52,639 bases of DNA, taken from positions 1-52,639 of the forward strand of contig JAUXVT010000004.1 in assembly GCA_030680405.1 (NCBI GenBank). The letters run 5' to 3'. The notes below the pieces were generated by a model, which ran no database searches, had not been told where the DNA came from, and saw only the letters and a program-made list of their open reading frames with translations. The DNA comes from Thiobacillus sp. Lineage in GTDB: Bacteria > Pseudomonadota > Gammaproteobacteria > Burkholderiales > Thiobacillaceae. This document shows, piece after piece, positions 16,834 through 33,564 of this stretch. The position numbers were made by a program, and so were the translations under genes. The stretch's first letter is position 1; each line of letters begins with the position of its first letter.

Positions 16834-18810
16834 ATGATCCCTGAACTCGGCCATTTCGCCCTGATTATCGCGCTGCTGCTGGCGCTGACCCAGGCCATCC
16901 TGCCGCTCTATGGCGCGCAGCGCGGCAACCTCACGCTGATGGCCGTGGCGCGGCCCGCCGCGCAGGGGCAATTCGTGTTCGTTGCCCTCGCCTTCGCCTG
17001 CCTCGCTTATTCCTTCGTCACCAACGATTTCTCGGTCGAGAATGTGGCGCGCAACTCGTTCTCGCAATTGCCCGAGGTCTATCGCTTCACCGCCACCTGG
17101 GGCTCGCATGAAGGCTCGCTGCTCTTGTGGGTGCTGATCCTCGGCTTCTGGAGTACCGCGGTGTCGGTGTTCTCGCGCCACCTGCCGGAAGACATGGCGG
17201 CGCGCGTGATCGGCGTCATGGGGCTGATCTCGGTCGGCTTCCTCGCCTTTCTGCTCACCACCTCCAATCCGTTTGAACGCTTGCTGCCCGCCGCCATGGA
17301 TGGCAACGACATGAACCCGCTGCTGCAGGACTGGGGCATGATCATCCATCCGCCGATGCTGTATATGGGCTACGTCGGCTTCGCCGTCGCCTTCGCCTTT
17401 GCCATCGCCGCGCTGCTCTCGGGCAAGATGGACGTCGCCTGGGCGCGTTGGTCGCGTCCCTGGACCACGGTGGCCTGGGCCTTCCTGACACTGGGCATCA
17501 TGCTGGGGGCCTGGTGGGCCTATCGCGAACTGGGCTGGGGCGGCTGGTGGTTCTGGGATCCCACCGAGAACGCCTCCTTCATGCCGTGGATCGCCGGCAC
17601 CGCGCTGATCCATTCTCTTGCCGCCACTGAAAAGCGCGGCGCGTTCAAGGCCTGGACCGTGCTGCTGGCGCTGGTGGCGTTCTCGCTGTCGCTGCTCGGC
17701 ACCTTCCTGGTGCGCTCCGGTGTGCTGTCCTCAGTTCACGCCTTCGCCACCGATCCGGCGCGCGGCGCCTTCATCCTGGGCTTCCTCACCGTGGTGATCG
17801 GCGGCTCGCTCGCACTCTACGCCTGGCGCGCGCCGAAGATGATCACCGGCAGCGGCTTCACCTGGTTCTCGCGCGAGTCGCTGTTGCTGGCCAACAATGT
17901 GATCCTGATCGCGGCGCTGGGGGCGGTGCTGCTGGGCACGCTGTATCCGCTGTTCATGGACGCCATGGGGCTGGGCAAGATCTCCGTCGGCCCGCCTTAT
18001 TTCAATGCGGTGTTCGTGCCGCTGATGGCGCCGGCGTTGTTCCTCATGGGCATTGGCCCGCTCGCGCGCTGGAAGGAAGCCAGCCTGCCGGACATCGTCA
18101 CGCGCATGAAGTGGGCGCTGGGGGTGGCGCTCGCCACCGGCCTGCTGCTGCCGTTGACGCTGGACGGTTTCAAACCCTGGGCGGCGCTTGGCTTCTTCCT
18201 CGCGGCCTGGATCGCCCTGGCGGTGCTGGCGGCGTTGCTTGACCGCATCAAGTACAGCCAGGGCAAGCTGCCGCAGAAACTGGCGGCGCTGCCGCGCGGC
18301 TTCTGGGGCATGCTGCTGGCGCACTTCGGCATGGCGGTCGGCATCGCCGGCATCGCCGTGGTCGCCAACTACTCGACCGAGCGCGACGTGCGTATGGAGG
18401 TGAATAGCTACGCCGAGCTCGCCGGCTACACTTTCACCTTCCGCGGTACCACCGCGCACGATGGCCCCAATTACCGCGCCGCCCGCGGCACGCTGGAAGT
18501 CAGCAAGGATGGCAGGCCGGTGGCCACGCTGCATCCGGAGAAGCGCGTCTACAACGCTTCCGCGATGGCGATGACCGAGGCCTCCGTGCATCCGAATATC
18601 TTCCGCGACATCTACGTCGCCATGGGCGAACAGCTCGATGACCAGGGCGCCTGGACCGTGCGCCTGTTCCACAAGCCGTTCATCAACTGGCTCTGGTTCG
18701 GTGCCCTGTTCATGGTGGTGGGGGGCTTCATGGCGGCGTCGGACAAGCGTTACCGCATCGCGCTCAGGCGCAGCGAAGTGCCAAAGAACATTGCGGCGCA
18801 GGGGGCCTGA
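16834..18810 (+). CDS. ccmF: Cytochrome c heme lyase CcmF
   Basis: A 658-residue, multi-helix membrane protein that joins heme from CcmE to apocytochrome CXXCH sites together with CcmH. AAGGAGA precedes the ATG at 16834. The WWD motif (WGGWWFWDPTENASFMPW) is at about residues 230-250 and is flanked by conserved histidines (ATWGSHEGSLLLWV, IHPPMLYMGYVGF, LIHSLAATEKRGAF). The large C-terminal periplasmic domain has YTFTFRGTTAHDGPNYRAAR, and the C-terminal helix contains WLWFGALFMVVGGFMAASDK. Length is that of the family. ccmG starts 3 bp after the stop. Confidence 0.96.
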   Translation: MIPELGHFALIIALLLALTQAILPLYGAQRGNLTLMAVARPAAQGQFVFVALAFACLAYSFVTNDFSVENVARNSFSQLPEVYRFTATWGSHEGSLLLWVLILGFWSTAVSVFSRHLPEDMAARVIGVMGLISVGFLAFLLTTSNPFERLLPAAMDGNDMNPLLQDWGMIIHPPMLYMGYVGFAVAFAFAIAALLSGKMDVAWARWSRPWTTVAWAFLTLGIMLGAWWAYRELGWGGWWFWDPTENASFMPWIAGTALIHSLAATEKRGAFKAWTVLLALVAFSLSLLGTFLVRSGVLSSVHAFATDPARGAFILGFLTVVIGGSLALYAWRAPKMITGSGFTWFSRESLLLANNVILIAALGAVLLGTLYPLFMDAMGLGKISVGPPYFNAVFVPLMAPALFLMGIGPLARWKEASLPDIVTRMKWALGVALATGLLLPLTLDGFKPWAALGFFLAAWIALAVLAALLDRIKYSQGKLPQKLAALPRGFWGMLLAHFGMAVGIAGIAVVANYSTERDVRMEVNSYAELAGYTFTFRGTTAHDGPNYRAARGTLEVSKDGRPVATLHPEKRVYNASAMAMTEASVHPNIFRDIYVAMGEQLDDQGAWTVRLFHKPFINWLWFGALFMVVGGFMAASDKRYRIALRRSEVPKNIAAQGA

Positions 18811-18813
18811 ATC

Positions 18814-19335
18814 ATGAAACGCTGGCTGCCCCTTGTCCTCTTCGTCATCCTCGTCGGTTTCTTCGCCAAGGGCCTGTTCCTCAACCCGCGCGAAGTGCCG
18901 TCGCCGTTTATCGGCCGCACTGCGCCCGCCTTCACGCTACCGCTGGTGGGTGACGCGAACGCCGCCTTCAGCCCGGCCGAGATGGAGGGTCACGTCTGGA
19001 TGCTCAACGTCTGGGCGCCCTGGTGCGTGTCGTGTCGCCAGGAGCACGGGTTCCTGATGCAGTTGGCACAGACCAAGGTCATCCCCATTGTCGGCCTCAA
19101 CTGGAAGGACAAGGCTCGCGAGGCGGCGTCGCTGCTCGCGCGTACCGGCAGCCCCTATGTGGCCGTGCCGGAGGATCTCGACGGCCGCGTCGGCATCGAC
19201 TACGGCGTCACCGGCACCCCCGAGACCTACCTCATCGACCAGGCGGGCATCGTGCGGCTGAAGCACATTGGCCCGATCAGCCCCGAGGTGTGGCAGACCA
19301 AGTTCGAGCCGAAACTCAAGGAGCTGGGCGCATGA
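18814..19335 (+). CDS. ccmG: Periplasmic thioredoxin-like reductant CcmG (DsbE)
   Basis: A 173-residue protein with an N-terminal anchor (about 4-22) and a thioredoxin fold. The redox motif is C71-V-S-C74 within NVWAPWCVSCRQEHGF; the cis-proline is at about 136 (GVTGTPETYLID), and an acidic active site (VPEDLDGRVGIDYG) is present as in other DsbE proteins. It reduces apocytochrome heme-site cysteines before ligation. The stop overlaps the ccmH start in ATGA. Confidence 0.95.
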   Translation: MKRWLPLVLFVILVGFFAKGLFLNPREVPSPFIGRTAPAFTLPLVGDANAAFSPAEMEGHVWMLNVWAPWCVSCRQEHGFLMQLAQTKVIPIVGLNWKDKAREAASLLARTGSPYVAVPEDLDGRVGIDYGVTGTPETYLIDQAGIVRLKHIGPISPEVWQTKFEPKLKELGA

Positions 19336-19814
19336 AACATTTCCTGCTGGCCATGCTGCTGGCTTTTTCTCTGCCGGTGCTCGCCAATGAACCTGCCAGC
19401 GGGCCGACCAGTGCGCCGAAAGAGGCGCTGCCCATCGCGGACGATCCTGTCATCGAGCAGCGCATGGTCAATCTAGCGGAAGACCTGCGCTGTCTGGTCT
19501 GCCAGAACGAATCCCTGGCCGGCTCGCACGCCGAACTGGCGGAAGACCTGCGGCGCGAGATCCGCACGCAGATGAAGGCCGGCAAGGATGACAAGCAGGT
19601 GATCGCCTATCTCACCGAACGCTACGGCGACTTCGTGCTGTATCGTCCGCCGTTCAAGCCGGTGACTTGGCTGCTCTGGCTCGGCCCGCTGCTGTTCCTG
19701 GGTATTGGCGGCGGCGCTTGGTACATGACGCTGCTGCGTCGCCGCGCCGTGCCAGCCGCTCCAGTGGACGAAAAAAAGCGCGCCGCCGCCGCTCAACTTT
19801 TGGAAGAAAAATGA
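19332..19814 (+). CDS. ccmH: Cytochrome c maturation thiol protein CcmH
   Basis: A 160-residue protein: signal peptide 1-18 (ending LPVLA), a three-helix periplasmic domain with the LRCxxC motif (C54 and C57 in DLRCLVCQNESLAGSHAELA), the family sequence VIAYLTERYGDFVLYRPPFK, and one C-terminal helix at about 115-135. It corresponds to the N-terminal half of E. coli CcmH; here the TPR half is a separate gene, ccmI. The start overlaps the ccmG stop and its own stop overlaps the ccmI start, both as ATGA, so the three genes are translationally coupled. Confidence 0.95.
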   Translation: MKHFLLAMLLAFSLPVLANEPASGPTSAPKEALPIADDPVIEQRMVNLAEDLRCLVCQNESLAGSHAELAEDLRREIRTQMKAGKDDKQVIAYLTERYGDFVLYRPPFKPVTWLLWLGPLLFLGIGGGAWYMTLLRRRAVPAAPVDEKKRAAAAQLLEEK

Positions 19815-21100
19815 ACCTGTTCTGGACCGTCTCCCTGTTTTGGATTGCCGCCGTCGTCTGCATCGCTCTCGCCTTGGCCTTCGTGCTGCCCACGCTGCTG
19901 CGCGCGCGGACTGTAGCGGGCAAGGCCGTGCGACGCGACGTCAACATTGCCGTTTATCGTGACCAGATGAAGGAAATCGAGGCCGACCGCTCCAATGGCC
20001 TGATTTCGGAAGCGCAGTTCCAGACCGCCAAGCTGGAACTGGAAGCCCGCCTGGCGGACGATGCCCTGACCCTGGACGAGTCCCCCGAACCCAGCCATGT
20101 CGGCAGCCGAAAGTTGGGTTACACCCTGGGCGCCGTTCTGCCCGTCGCCGCTTTCGGCCTCTATTTCTGGCTGGGTAATCCCACGTCCCTGATTGCCATC
20201 GCGGATGCGCAATCCGGTCCGGCCCAACCCGCCATGACCGCTGCCCCAGGTGAGCATGATTTCACGAAGCTGATCCAGAAAATAGAAGAAAAGACCCAGG
20301 CCTATCCCGATGACGGCGAGGCTTGGACCATGCTGGCCAAGACCTACGCGGCGATCGAGCGCTGGCCTGAAGCCCTGCAGGCTTTTGAAAAGGCGATCAA
20401 GCTGTTGCCGCAGGATGCCTCGGTGCTGTCCGGGTACGCCGAGGCTCTGGCCATCACCAACAACCGTGTGCTGACGGGCAGGCCCATGGAGTGGGTCCGG
20501 AAGGCGCTGGAGATCGATCCCGAAGACATGAAGGGTCTGGAACTGGCCGGCATCAATGCCCATCAGGAAAAGAACTTCGCCCAAGCCGGCAATTATTTCA
20601 AGCGCTTGCATCTTTTGCTGCCGCCGGAATCGCCCTATGCCCAGGACATCCTGGCTGCGCAGAAAGAAGCCGAACGTCTGGCCCAAACCGGCATGACCGG
20701 TCTGGGCAATCCGGCCAATCCGCCGCCTGCCGACGACAAGACGGCGTCGGTAGCCCCGGGCGCCGCCATCATGGGCAGCATCGACATCGCCCCCGCGCTC
20801 AAATCCAGGCTCGCTGATACGGACGTGCTTTTTCTGTTCGCGCGCACGGGCCAGGGCGGTCCGCCGGTGGCAGCCATCCGTGCGAGCGCCAGCCAGCTGC
20901 CGCTGGAATTTGAGCTGGACGACAGCACGGCGATGAACCCCGGCAACACGCTCTCGCAGCACAAGCAGGTGATGCTGGTGGCCCGTGTTTCAAAATCCGG
21001 CAACCCGATGGCCCAGCCGGGCGATTTGGAGGGCACCGTCGCCAACGTGAAGGTGGGTGCGACCGGTGTGAAAATCATGATCGATCAGACCCGACCCTGA
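19811..21100 (+). CDS. ccmI: Cytochrome c maturation TPR protein CcmI
   Basis: A 429-residue protein from the ATG at 19811, which overlaps the ccmH stop. Two N-terminal helices (about 6-28 and 110-125) bracket a cytoplasmic helical loop (RDVNIAVYRDQMKEIEADRS). TPR units follow (AWTMLAKTYAAIERWPEALQ, then AFEKAIKLLP and later ELAGINAHQEKNFAQAGNYF), then a C-terminal domain (GSIDIAPALKSRLADTDVLF) like that of NrfG/CcmI proteins. It binds the C-terminal part of apocytochromes and delivers them to CcmF/H. It ends the operon, and pyrG has its own promoter just downstream. Confidence 0.93.
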   Translation: MNLFWTVSLFWIAAVVCIALALAFVLPTLLRARTVAGKAVRRDVNIAVYRDQMKEIEADRSNGLISEAQFQTAKLELEARLADDALTLDESPEPSHVGSRKLGYTLGAVLPVAAFGLYFWLGNPTSLIAIADAQSGPAQPAMTAAPGEHDFTKLIQKIEEKTQAYPDDGEAWTMLAKTYAAIERWPEALQAFEKAIKLLPQDASVLSGYAEALAITNNRVLTGRPMEWVRKALEIDPEDMKGLELAGINAHQEKNFAQAGNYFKRLHLLLPPESPYAQDILAAQKEAERLAQTGMTGLGNPANPPPADDKTASVAPGAAIMGSIDIAPALKSRLADTDVLFLFARTGQGGPPVAAIRASASQLPLEFELDDSTAMNPGNTLSQHKQVMLVARVSKSGNPMAQPGDLEGTVANVKVGATGVKIMIDQTRP

Positions 21101-21132
21101 TGGGGAGGCCGTAAGTAAAGCCGGTCACGCAT

Positions 21133-23668
<2,536 letters not shown>

Positions 23669-23696
23669 TCCGCGAAGGACAGAAACAGGAAATTAA

Positions 23697-28599
<4,903 letters not shown>

Positions 28600-28624
28600 A
28601 CCCAAGGACTTCCAGGGAAGAGAC

Positions 28625-29494
28625 ATGCAAAAAGTCAAAAAAGCCGTATTTCCGGTTGCCGGCCTGGGCACCCGTTTTCTGCCCGCCACCAAGGCAAGCC
28701 CCAAGGAAATGCTGCCCATCGTCGACAAGCCGTTGATCCAGTATGCGGTCGAGGAGGCGATGGAGGCCGGCATCACCGACATCATCTTCATCAGCAGCCG
28801 CACCAAGCGCACCGTCGAAGACCACTTCGACAAGGCCTACGAGCTGGAAACCGAACTGGCCGCGCGCGGCAAGAATCGCGATCTGGAGCTGGTGCAGTCG
28901 ATCCGACCGGCCGGCGTCAACTTCATCTACATCCGCCAGGCCGAAGCGCTGGGGCTCGGCCATGCCGTGCTGTGTGCGCAGCCGGTGATCGGCAACGAAC
29001 CCTTCGCTGTCATCCTAGCCGACGACCTGATCGACGGCAGTCCGGCAGTGATGAAGCAGATGGTCGATCAATACGAGTATTACCAGTGCTCGGTGCTCGG
29101 CGTGCAGCAGGTCGCGCCCGAGGAAACCGCGTCCTACGGCATCGTCGACGCCACCCCGATGGCCGAGCGCGTGTCGCGGGTGAACGCCATTATCGAAAAA
29201 CCCAAACCCGAAGACGCACCGTCCAACCTCGCCGTAGTTGGGCGCTACATCCTCACCCCGCGTATCTTTCATCACATCCAGCACCTCAAGCCCGGTGCCG
29301 GCGGCGAGCTGCAGCTCACCGACGCCATCGCCGCCCTGCTCAAGGAACAGCAGGTGCTGGCCTACGCCTTCGACGGCATCCGCTACGACTGCGGCAGCAA
29401 GCTGGGTTATCTGCAGGCCACCGTCGAATACGCACTCAAGCACAGCGAGGTCAGCGAAGATTTCGCGGCGTACTTGAAGAATCACATTTGCTGA
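28625..29494 (+). CDS. galU: UTP-glucose-1-phosphate uridylyltransferase
   Basis: A 289-residue nucleotidyltransferase making UDP-glucose for lipopolysaccharide, glycogen and exopolysaccharide. Motifs: [20 protein letters not shown] and [20 protein letters not shown] (nucleotide-binding signature), [72 protein letters not shown] and [20 protein letters not shown]. Length is typical. It begins 25 bp after ligA with AGGGAAGAG as ribosome site and probably shares that operon. Confidence 0.97.
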   Translation: MQKVKKAVFPVAGLGTRFLPATKASPKEMLPIVDKPLIQYAVEEAMEAGITDIIFISSRTKRTVEDHFDKAYELETELAARGKNRDLELVQSIRPAGVNFIYIRQAEALGLGHAVLCAQPVIGNEPFAVILADDLIDGSPAVMKQMVDQYEYYQCSVLGVQQVAPEETASYGIVDATPMAERVSRVNAIIEKPKPEDAPSNLAVVGRYILTPRIFHHIQHLKPGAGGELQLTDAIAALLKEQQVLAYAFDGIRYDCGSKLGYLQATVEYALKHSEVSEDFAAYLKNHIC

Positions 29495-29503
29495 ATCCCG
29501 CCT

Positions 29504-29537
29504 GTTCGGCAGGGCTGTGCACACAGGCCGGCCGAAC
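29504..29537. terminator. Long hairpin in the convergent galU / GGDEF-EAL interval
   Basis: GTTCGGC (29504-29510) pairs with GCCGAAC (29531-29537), with an inner stem CTGTG/CACAG. No clear T-run follows on either strand, but the place between two converging genes suits a bidirectional terminator. A 12-base direct repeat (CTTGTGCTGAAT, twice near 29576-29602) lies just to its right. Confidence 0.4.
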
Positions 29538-29648
29538 GGGATGTGCGCCATCGGCAGGGTTTTATGTGCAGAAAGCTTGTGCTGAATCTTGTGCTGAATC
29601 TTGTGTGAAAGGGATGAATTTCGAACGTTGCGTTTTTTTAACGCGCAC

Positions 29649-31640
29649 TCAAAGCGCGTAAAGTGCGCCCGTCTCAACCTTTGACCACGCCGACTCCCGC
29701 AGCCATGCCTCCAGCTTTTCCACCGGCATCGGTCTGCCCATGAAGTAACCCTGTGAGCAATCGCAGCCGAGTATCTCGAGTATGTTCCAGGCGTCCTGGG
29801 TTTCCACCCCTTCGGCGGTGACCTTGAGTCCCAGGTTGTGCGCGAGGTCGATGGTGGAACGCACGATCACGGCGTCGTTTTCGTTCTCTTCCATATCCAT
29901 CACAAAGGATTTGTCGATTTTCAGTTCGTCTACCGGCAGGCGCTTGAGATAGGCGAGCGATGAATATCCGGTGCCGAAGTCATCGATGGCGAGCGTCACG
30001 CCCATGCGATCGAGTTCGGTGAGGATGGTCAGGCCGTCGCTGGGGTTGGCCATGACCGCGCTCTCGGTAATTTCGAGGATGAGGTGTTCCGGGGCCACGC
30101 CACTCTCGGCAAGCAGGGCGAGAATGCTGGTGGGCAGTTCCATGTCGTGCAGGTTGCGCGCCGAGAGGTTGACTGCCATGGTCAGGACGTGACCCTGCCG
30201 ATGCAGGGCCACCAACTGGGTCAGCGCAGTCCTGAGCACCCAGTGTGTGAGGGGGCCGATCAGGCCAGCATCTTCCGCTAGGGGGATAAAGTTGTCCGGC
30301 CCAAGGAAGCCGCGCTGCGGGTGGTTCCAGCGCACCAGTGCCTCGAGGCCGACCACGCGGCGGCTGCGATGGTCGATTTGCGGCTGATAGTACAGGCTCA
30401 ATTGATCCGACTGGATGGCTTCGCGCAATTCGCTCTTGAGCGAGAGATCGCTGCGGCTGGTGCGCTCCTGATCGGGTGCATACAGTGCATAGCCCTTGCC
30501 TGCGCGTTTCGCAACATACATCGCGATGTCGGCGCAACGAATCAGCCCGCTGGCATCGCTGCACTGGGAGGGGTACAGCGATACACCCAGGCTCGCGCCG
30601 ATGTCGATGCTCTGGTTTTGCCAGTGAAAGGGTTTGTCCAGGGTGGCGAGTACTTTGTTCGCGATCGCCGGGACGCCTTCTGGATCCAGGCCATGTATCA
30701 ACACGACATACTCGTCGCCGCCCAGCCGCGCCACGGTGTCTTCGGCGCGTACCGTCTCCTTCAAGCGGCGCCCGACTTCCCGCAGCAGTTCGTCGCCCAC
30801 GTTGTGGCCCAGGGTGTCGTTGACTTCCTTGAACCGGTCCAGGTCCATCAGTGCTACCCCAAACGACGTATGTGCGCGCCTGGACACTTCGATCTCGTGT
30901 TCGAGCCGGTCATGTAACAGCGAGCGGTTGGCCAAGCCGGTCAGCGGGTCGTACATCGCCTGGGAAGCGAGTTGCCTGGCCTGATGGGTTGCCCGCCGGC
31001 TGACAAACCCGGCAATCGTTATCCCCATCAGCAGCGCCGCCGTGCCCAGCCCCAGCATCAGGTTGCGCACGCGGGCATACGATATTTCTGCATTGCGCAC
31101 CGCAGTTGCTGTCTGCTGGCGCTGCAGGTCGAGCAAGGCACTAACTTGTTCGGCGATGGCGCGCTGTCTCGGCATGGCCACGCTGCGTATCTGGTCGAAG
31201 ATTGCCGTCTGGTCGTTGATGAAGGTGGACATATCCACCACTGCTTGCACTTCAGGTTGCGCCTCGCTGGTCAGTTCGAGGATGTGGGCCAGAATCTCGT
31301 TTTCTTCCGGGCTGAGCGGCATGCGCTCAAGGCGGTCGCGCGCCAGGATATACAGGGTGCCTTGGGAATTGAAGCGCTGAATCTCGGCATCCTTGTCGAA
31401 CGGGTCGGCGAGAATGGGCAGGGCGTGCATGGAGAGTGCGCGCTCGCGCAGCGCGCTGTGCATCTCCGTGGCAAGTTCGGTCTTGACGTTGTTGATCTGG
31501 GCGATGTCCTTCAGGCGCTGGTTGGCTTCAGCCACATAACGCAAGCCGATCGCACTGAGCGCGACCATCAGGGCGAGCACGACAATAAAGCCAATCCCGA
31601 TCCGGACACCCATCCCAAGGTGTTGCGTGCCCTGCTTCAT
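29649..31640 (-). CDS. Membrane-bound diguanylate cyclase/phosphodiesterase (GGDEF-EAL), second copy
   Basis: A 663-residue c-di-GMP enzyme with the same plan as the protein at 3370-5601: helix at about 12-33, periplasmic helical sensor 35-190, helix at about 194-214, GGDEF domain with the active variant GGDEY at 307-311, and EAL domain with EALVRW at 433-438. DDFGTGYSSLAYLKRLPVDE is intact. The sensor segment RERALSMHALPILADPFDKD, followed by FNSQGTLYILARDRLERMPL, matches the other copy closely, so the two likely read similar signals. It stands alone on its strand between galU (converging) and nnr. Confidence 0.92.
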   Translation of the reverse strand: MKQGTQHLGMGVRIGIGFIVVLALMVALSAIGLRYVAEANQRLKDIAQINNVKTELATEMHSALRERALSMHALPILADPFDKDAEIQRFNSQGTLYILARDRLERMPLSPEENEILAHILELTSEAQPEVQAVVDMSTFINDQTAIFDQIRSVAMPRQRAIAEQVSALLDLQRQQTATAVRNAEISYARVRNLMLGLGTAALLMGITIAGFVSRRATHQARQLASQAMYDPLTGLANRSLLHDRLEHEIEVSRRAHTSFGVALMDLDRFKEVNDTLGHNVGDELLREVGRRLKETVRAEDTVARLGGDEYVVLIHGLDPEGVPAIANKVLATLDKPFHWQNQSIDIGASLGVSLYPSQCSDASGLIRCADIAMYVAKRAGKGYALYAPDQERTSRSDLSLKSELREAIQSDQLSLYYQPQIDHRSRRVVGLEALVRWNHPQRGFLGPDNFIPLAEDAGLIGPLTHWVLRTALTQLVALHRQGHVLTMAVNLSARNLHDMELPTSILALLAESGVAPEHLILEITESAVMANPSDGLTILTELDRMGVTLAIDDFGTGYSSLAYLKRLPVDELKIDKSFVMDMEENENDAVIVRSTIDLAHNLGLKVTAEGVETQDAWNILEILGCDCSQGYFMGRPMPVEKLEAWLRESAWSKVETGALYAL

Positions 31641-31905
31641 CTTTTCAGCCGGTTATCCATGTTTATATTGGAATGCAAAGTCTATAAACCTTATTTATCG
31701 GCTTGGGCTTGGCGTACTTTAACCAACCGGGTATCAGCAGGAACGGGCCCGGGCGACATGGGTGGGGTTAAACAGCTATAACACGCACGCCTCACCCGAG
31801 TGTTGATGCACATACATTAATCAACATGCAACAGCGGGCAGGTTTTGCCCTGGCCGCCATCCGTCTCTTGAGGGCGCCGGCTCGGCAACGAGACGGCTAG
31901 CGTTC

Positions 31906-33369
31906 TTAGGTGGCGTTGCCATGCAGCCAGACCGCGGCTTCCAGCGCATCGCCCACTGCCATCCCCTGACCCAGCAGCGCGGCCAGCATGCCGGTGAGAC
32001 GGTCGCCCGAACCGGCCTGGGCGAGCCAGGGGCCGCCGCTGGTGTTGATGGCGTAGCGGCCGTCGGGGTGGGCGATGACGGTGCCGGCCCCCTTGAGCGC
32101 GATCTCTGCACGATAGTTCATGCTCAGATTTCGCGCAGCCCCGATGCGGTTCGCCTGTATATCTGCCGCGCTCACACCGAGCAGGCGCGCGGCTTCGCCG
32201 GGGTGCGGCGTGAGCAGGGTGGGAGGACTGCGGCGGGCGACCTGGCTGGCCAGTTCGGAGTCGCTGGCCAACAGGTTCAGCGCATCGGCATCCAGCACCA
32301 GCGGGCAGGGCGCGGCCAGGGCAGCTTCCAGCAGCGCATGCGCGCGGGGGCTTTGCCCCAGCCCGGGACCGACCGCCAGCACACTCAGGTGCGCGCCCAC
32401 CAGTTTTTCCGGTGCGGCAAACATCAGCCGCGGCTCACCGTAATCGACCACGACGCGCTCGTCCAGCGTTCCCAGTGTCACGCTGCCCGCGCCTTGCTGT
32501 AGCGCGGCGCGCCCGGCGATCAGGCCGGCGCCCACCATGCCGGGCGCGGCGCCGATGATGCCGACATGGCCGTACAGCCCCTTGTGGCTGTTCTGGGCGC
32601 GCGCGGACAGTCGATGGCGACTTTCCAGTTGCGTCAGCGCAATGCCTGGCACGGCGGGCAGGGCGGCCGGATCGACGCCGAGCGTGTCGAGGTGTAGTTC
32701 GCCGGCGCAATCAGGGCCGTCGGCGGTGAACAGGCCCGGCTTGAGGCCGAGAAAGGTCAGCGTGTGGTCGGCGCGCAGGGCGCAGCCGCGAATCCGGCCG
32801 CTGTCGCTGTCGAGGCCGCTCGGCACGTCGAGCGCGAGTTTGGGGCAGTTCACCCCATTGGCCTGTGCGATCCAGCGCGCGTCCTCGCCGGTGATGTCGC
32901 GTTGCAATCCCACCCCTAACAGGCCGTCGATCACAAGGCTGTATCGCCGCGATGGCGGGATGTCCGCCAGGAGGGTGCCGCCGTTTTCACGCCAGGCGGC
33001 CCAGGCGCGCGCGGCATCCGGCGGCAGGCGGGCGGGATCGGCGCGGCTGACGACAACCACGCGGCATCCCTGTGTCGTGAGCAGGCGCGCAGCGACCAAT
33101 GCGTCGCCGCCGTTGTTGCCGGGGCCGGCCAGGATCAGGACCGGCTCGCCCGAGTCGCTGGCCAGCGTGCCCGCCAGTTCGGCTGCAGCCGTCCCCGCCC
33201 TTTCCATCAGCGGGGTAGCGGGGTGGGTGGCCGCCCACTGCCGGTCGATCGCCCGGATGTCGGCGGCCATGAACAGCGGCGGGGAGACGAGTAAGCGGGG
33301 CGCGATCGGCATGGGGGCGTAAGAGTCGGGATGAACGGGGCGTTCAGGGTCTGCCATGCAATGGGGCAT
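31906..33369 (-). CDS. nnr: Bifunctional NAD(P)H-hydrate epimerase/dehydratase; C-terminus probably frameshifted
   Basis: A 487-residue metabolite-repair enzyme. The N-terminal YjeF_N epimerase domain (about 25-230) has LILAGPGNNGGDALVAARLL and LALDVPSGLDSDSGR. The C-terminal ADP-dependent dehydratase domain (about 240-487) has KGLYGHVGIIGAAPGMVGAG, LVLDADALNLLASD, LLTPHPGEAARLLG, EIALKGAGTVIAHPDGRYAI and GGPWLAQAGSGDRLTGMLAA. It restores damaged NADHX/NADPHX. The frame stops at AVWLHGNAT; the next frame on the same strand continues about 28 codons to 31821 with KNASRLVAE, resembling the missing family ending (HG-AAD-LVAE). The ATG at 33312 (MPIAPRLLVSPPLF) is an alternative start. Confidence 0.92.
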   Translation of the reverse strand: MPHCMADPERPVHPDSYAPMPIAPRLLVSPPLFMAADIRAIDRQWAATHPATPLMERAGTAAAELAGTLASDSGEPVLILAGPGNNGGDALVAARLLTTQGCRVVVVSRADPARLPPDAARAWAAWRENGGTLLADIPPSRRYSLVIDGLLGVGLQRDITGEDARWIAQANGVNCPKLALDVPSGLDSDSGRIRGCALRADHTLTFLGLKPGLFTADGPDCAGELHLDTLGVDPAALPAVPGIALTQLESRHRLSARAQNSHKGLYGHVGIIGAAPGMVGAGLIAGRAALQQGAGSVTLGTLDERVVVDYGEPRLMFAAPEKLVGAHLSVLAVGPGLGQSPRAHALLEAALAAPCPLVLDADALNLLASDSELASQVARRSPPTLLTPHPGEAARLLGVSAADIQANRIGAARNLSMNYRAEIALKGAGTVIAHPDGRYAINTSGGPWLAQAGSGDRLTGMLAALLGQGMAVGDALEAAVWLHGNAT

Positions 33370-33564
33370 CCAGTTCAGGACGGGCCGCGGTATCGGACTG
33401 ACATCTTAATCCCAAGGCTGACGCTGTGCGATTGACTGTGCGTGAGGCGGCGGGCGCTGGTTGAAATTTACCAACGTGATCAGGCATTCAGCGCATCCAC
33501 CCAATTGCCCAATTGCCGTTAATGGTCGACCGGATCCACAGCGACTAATAAATAGGCGGGTGAC

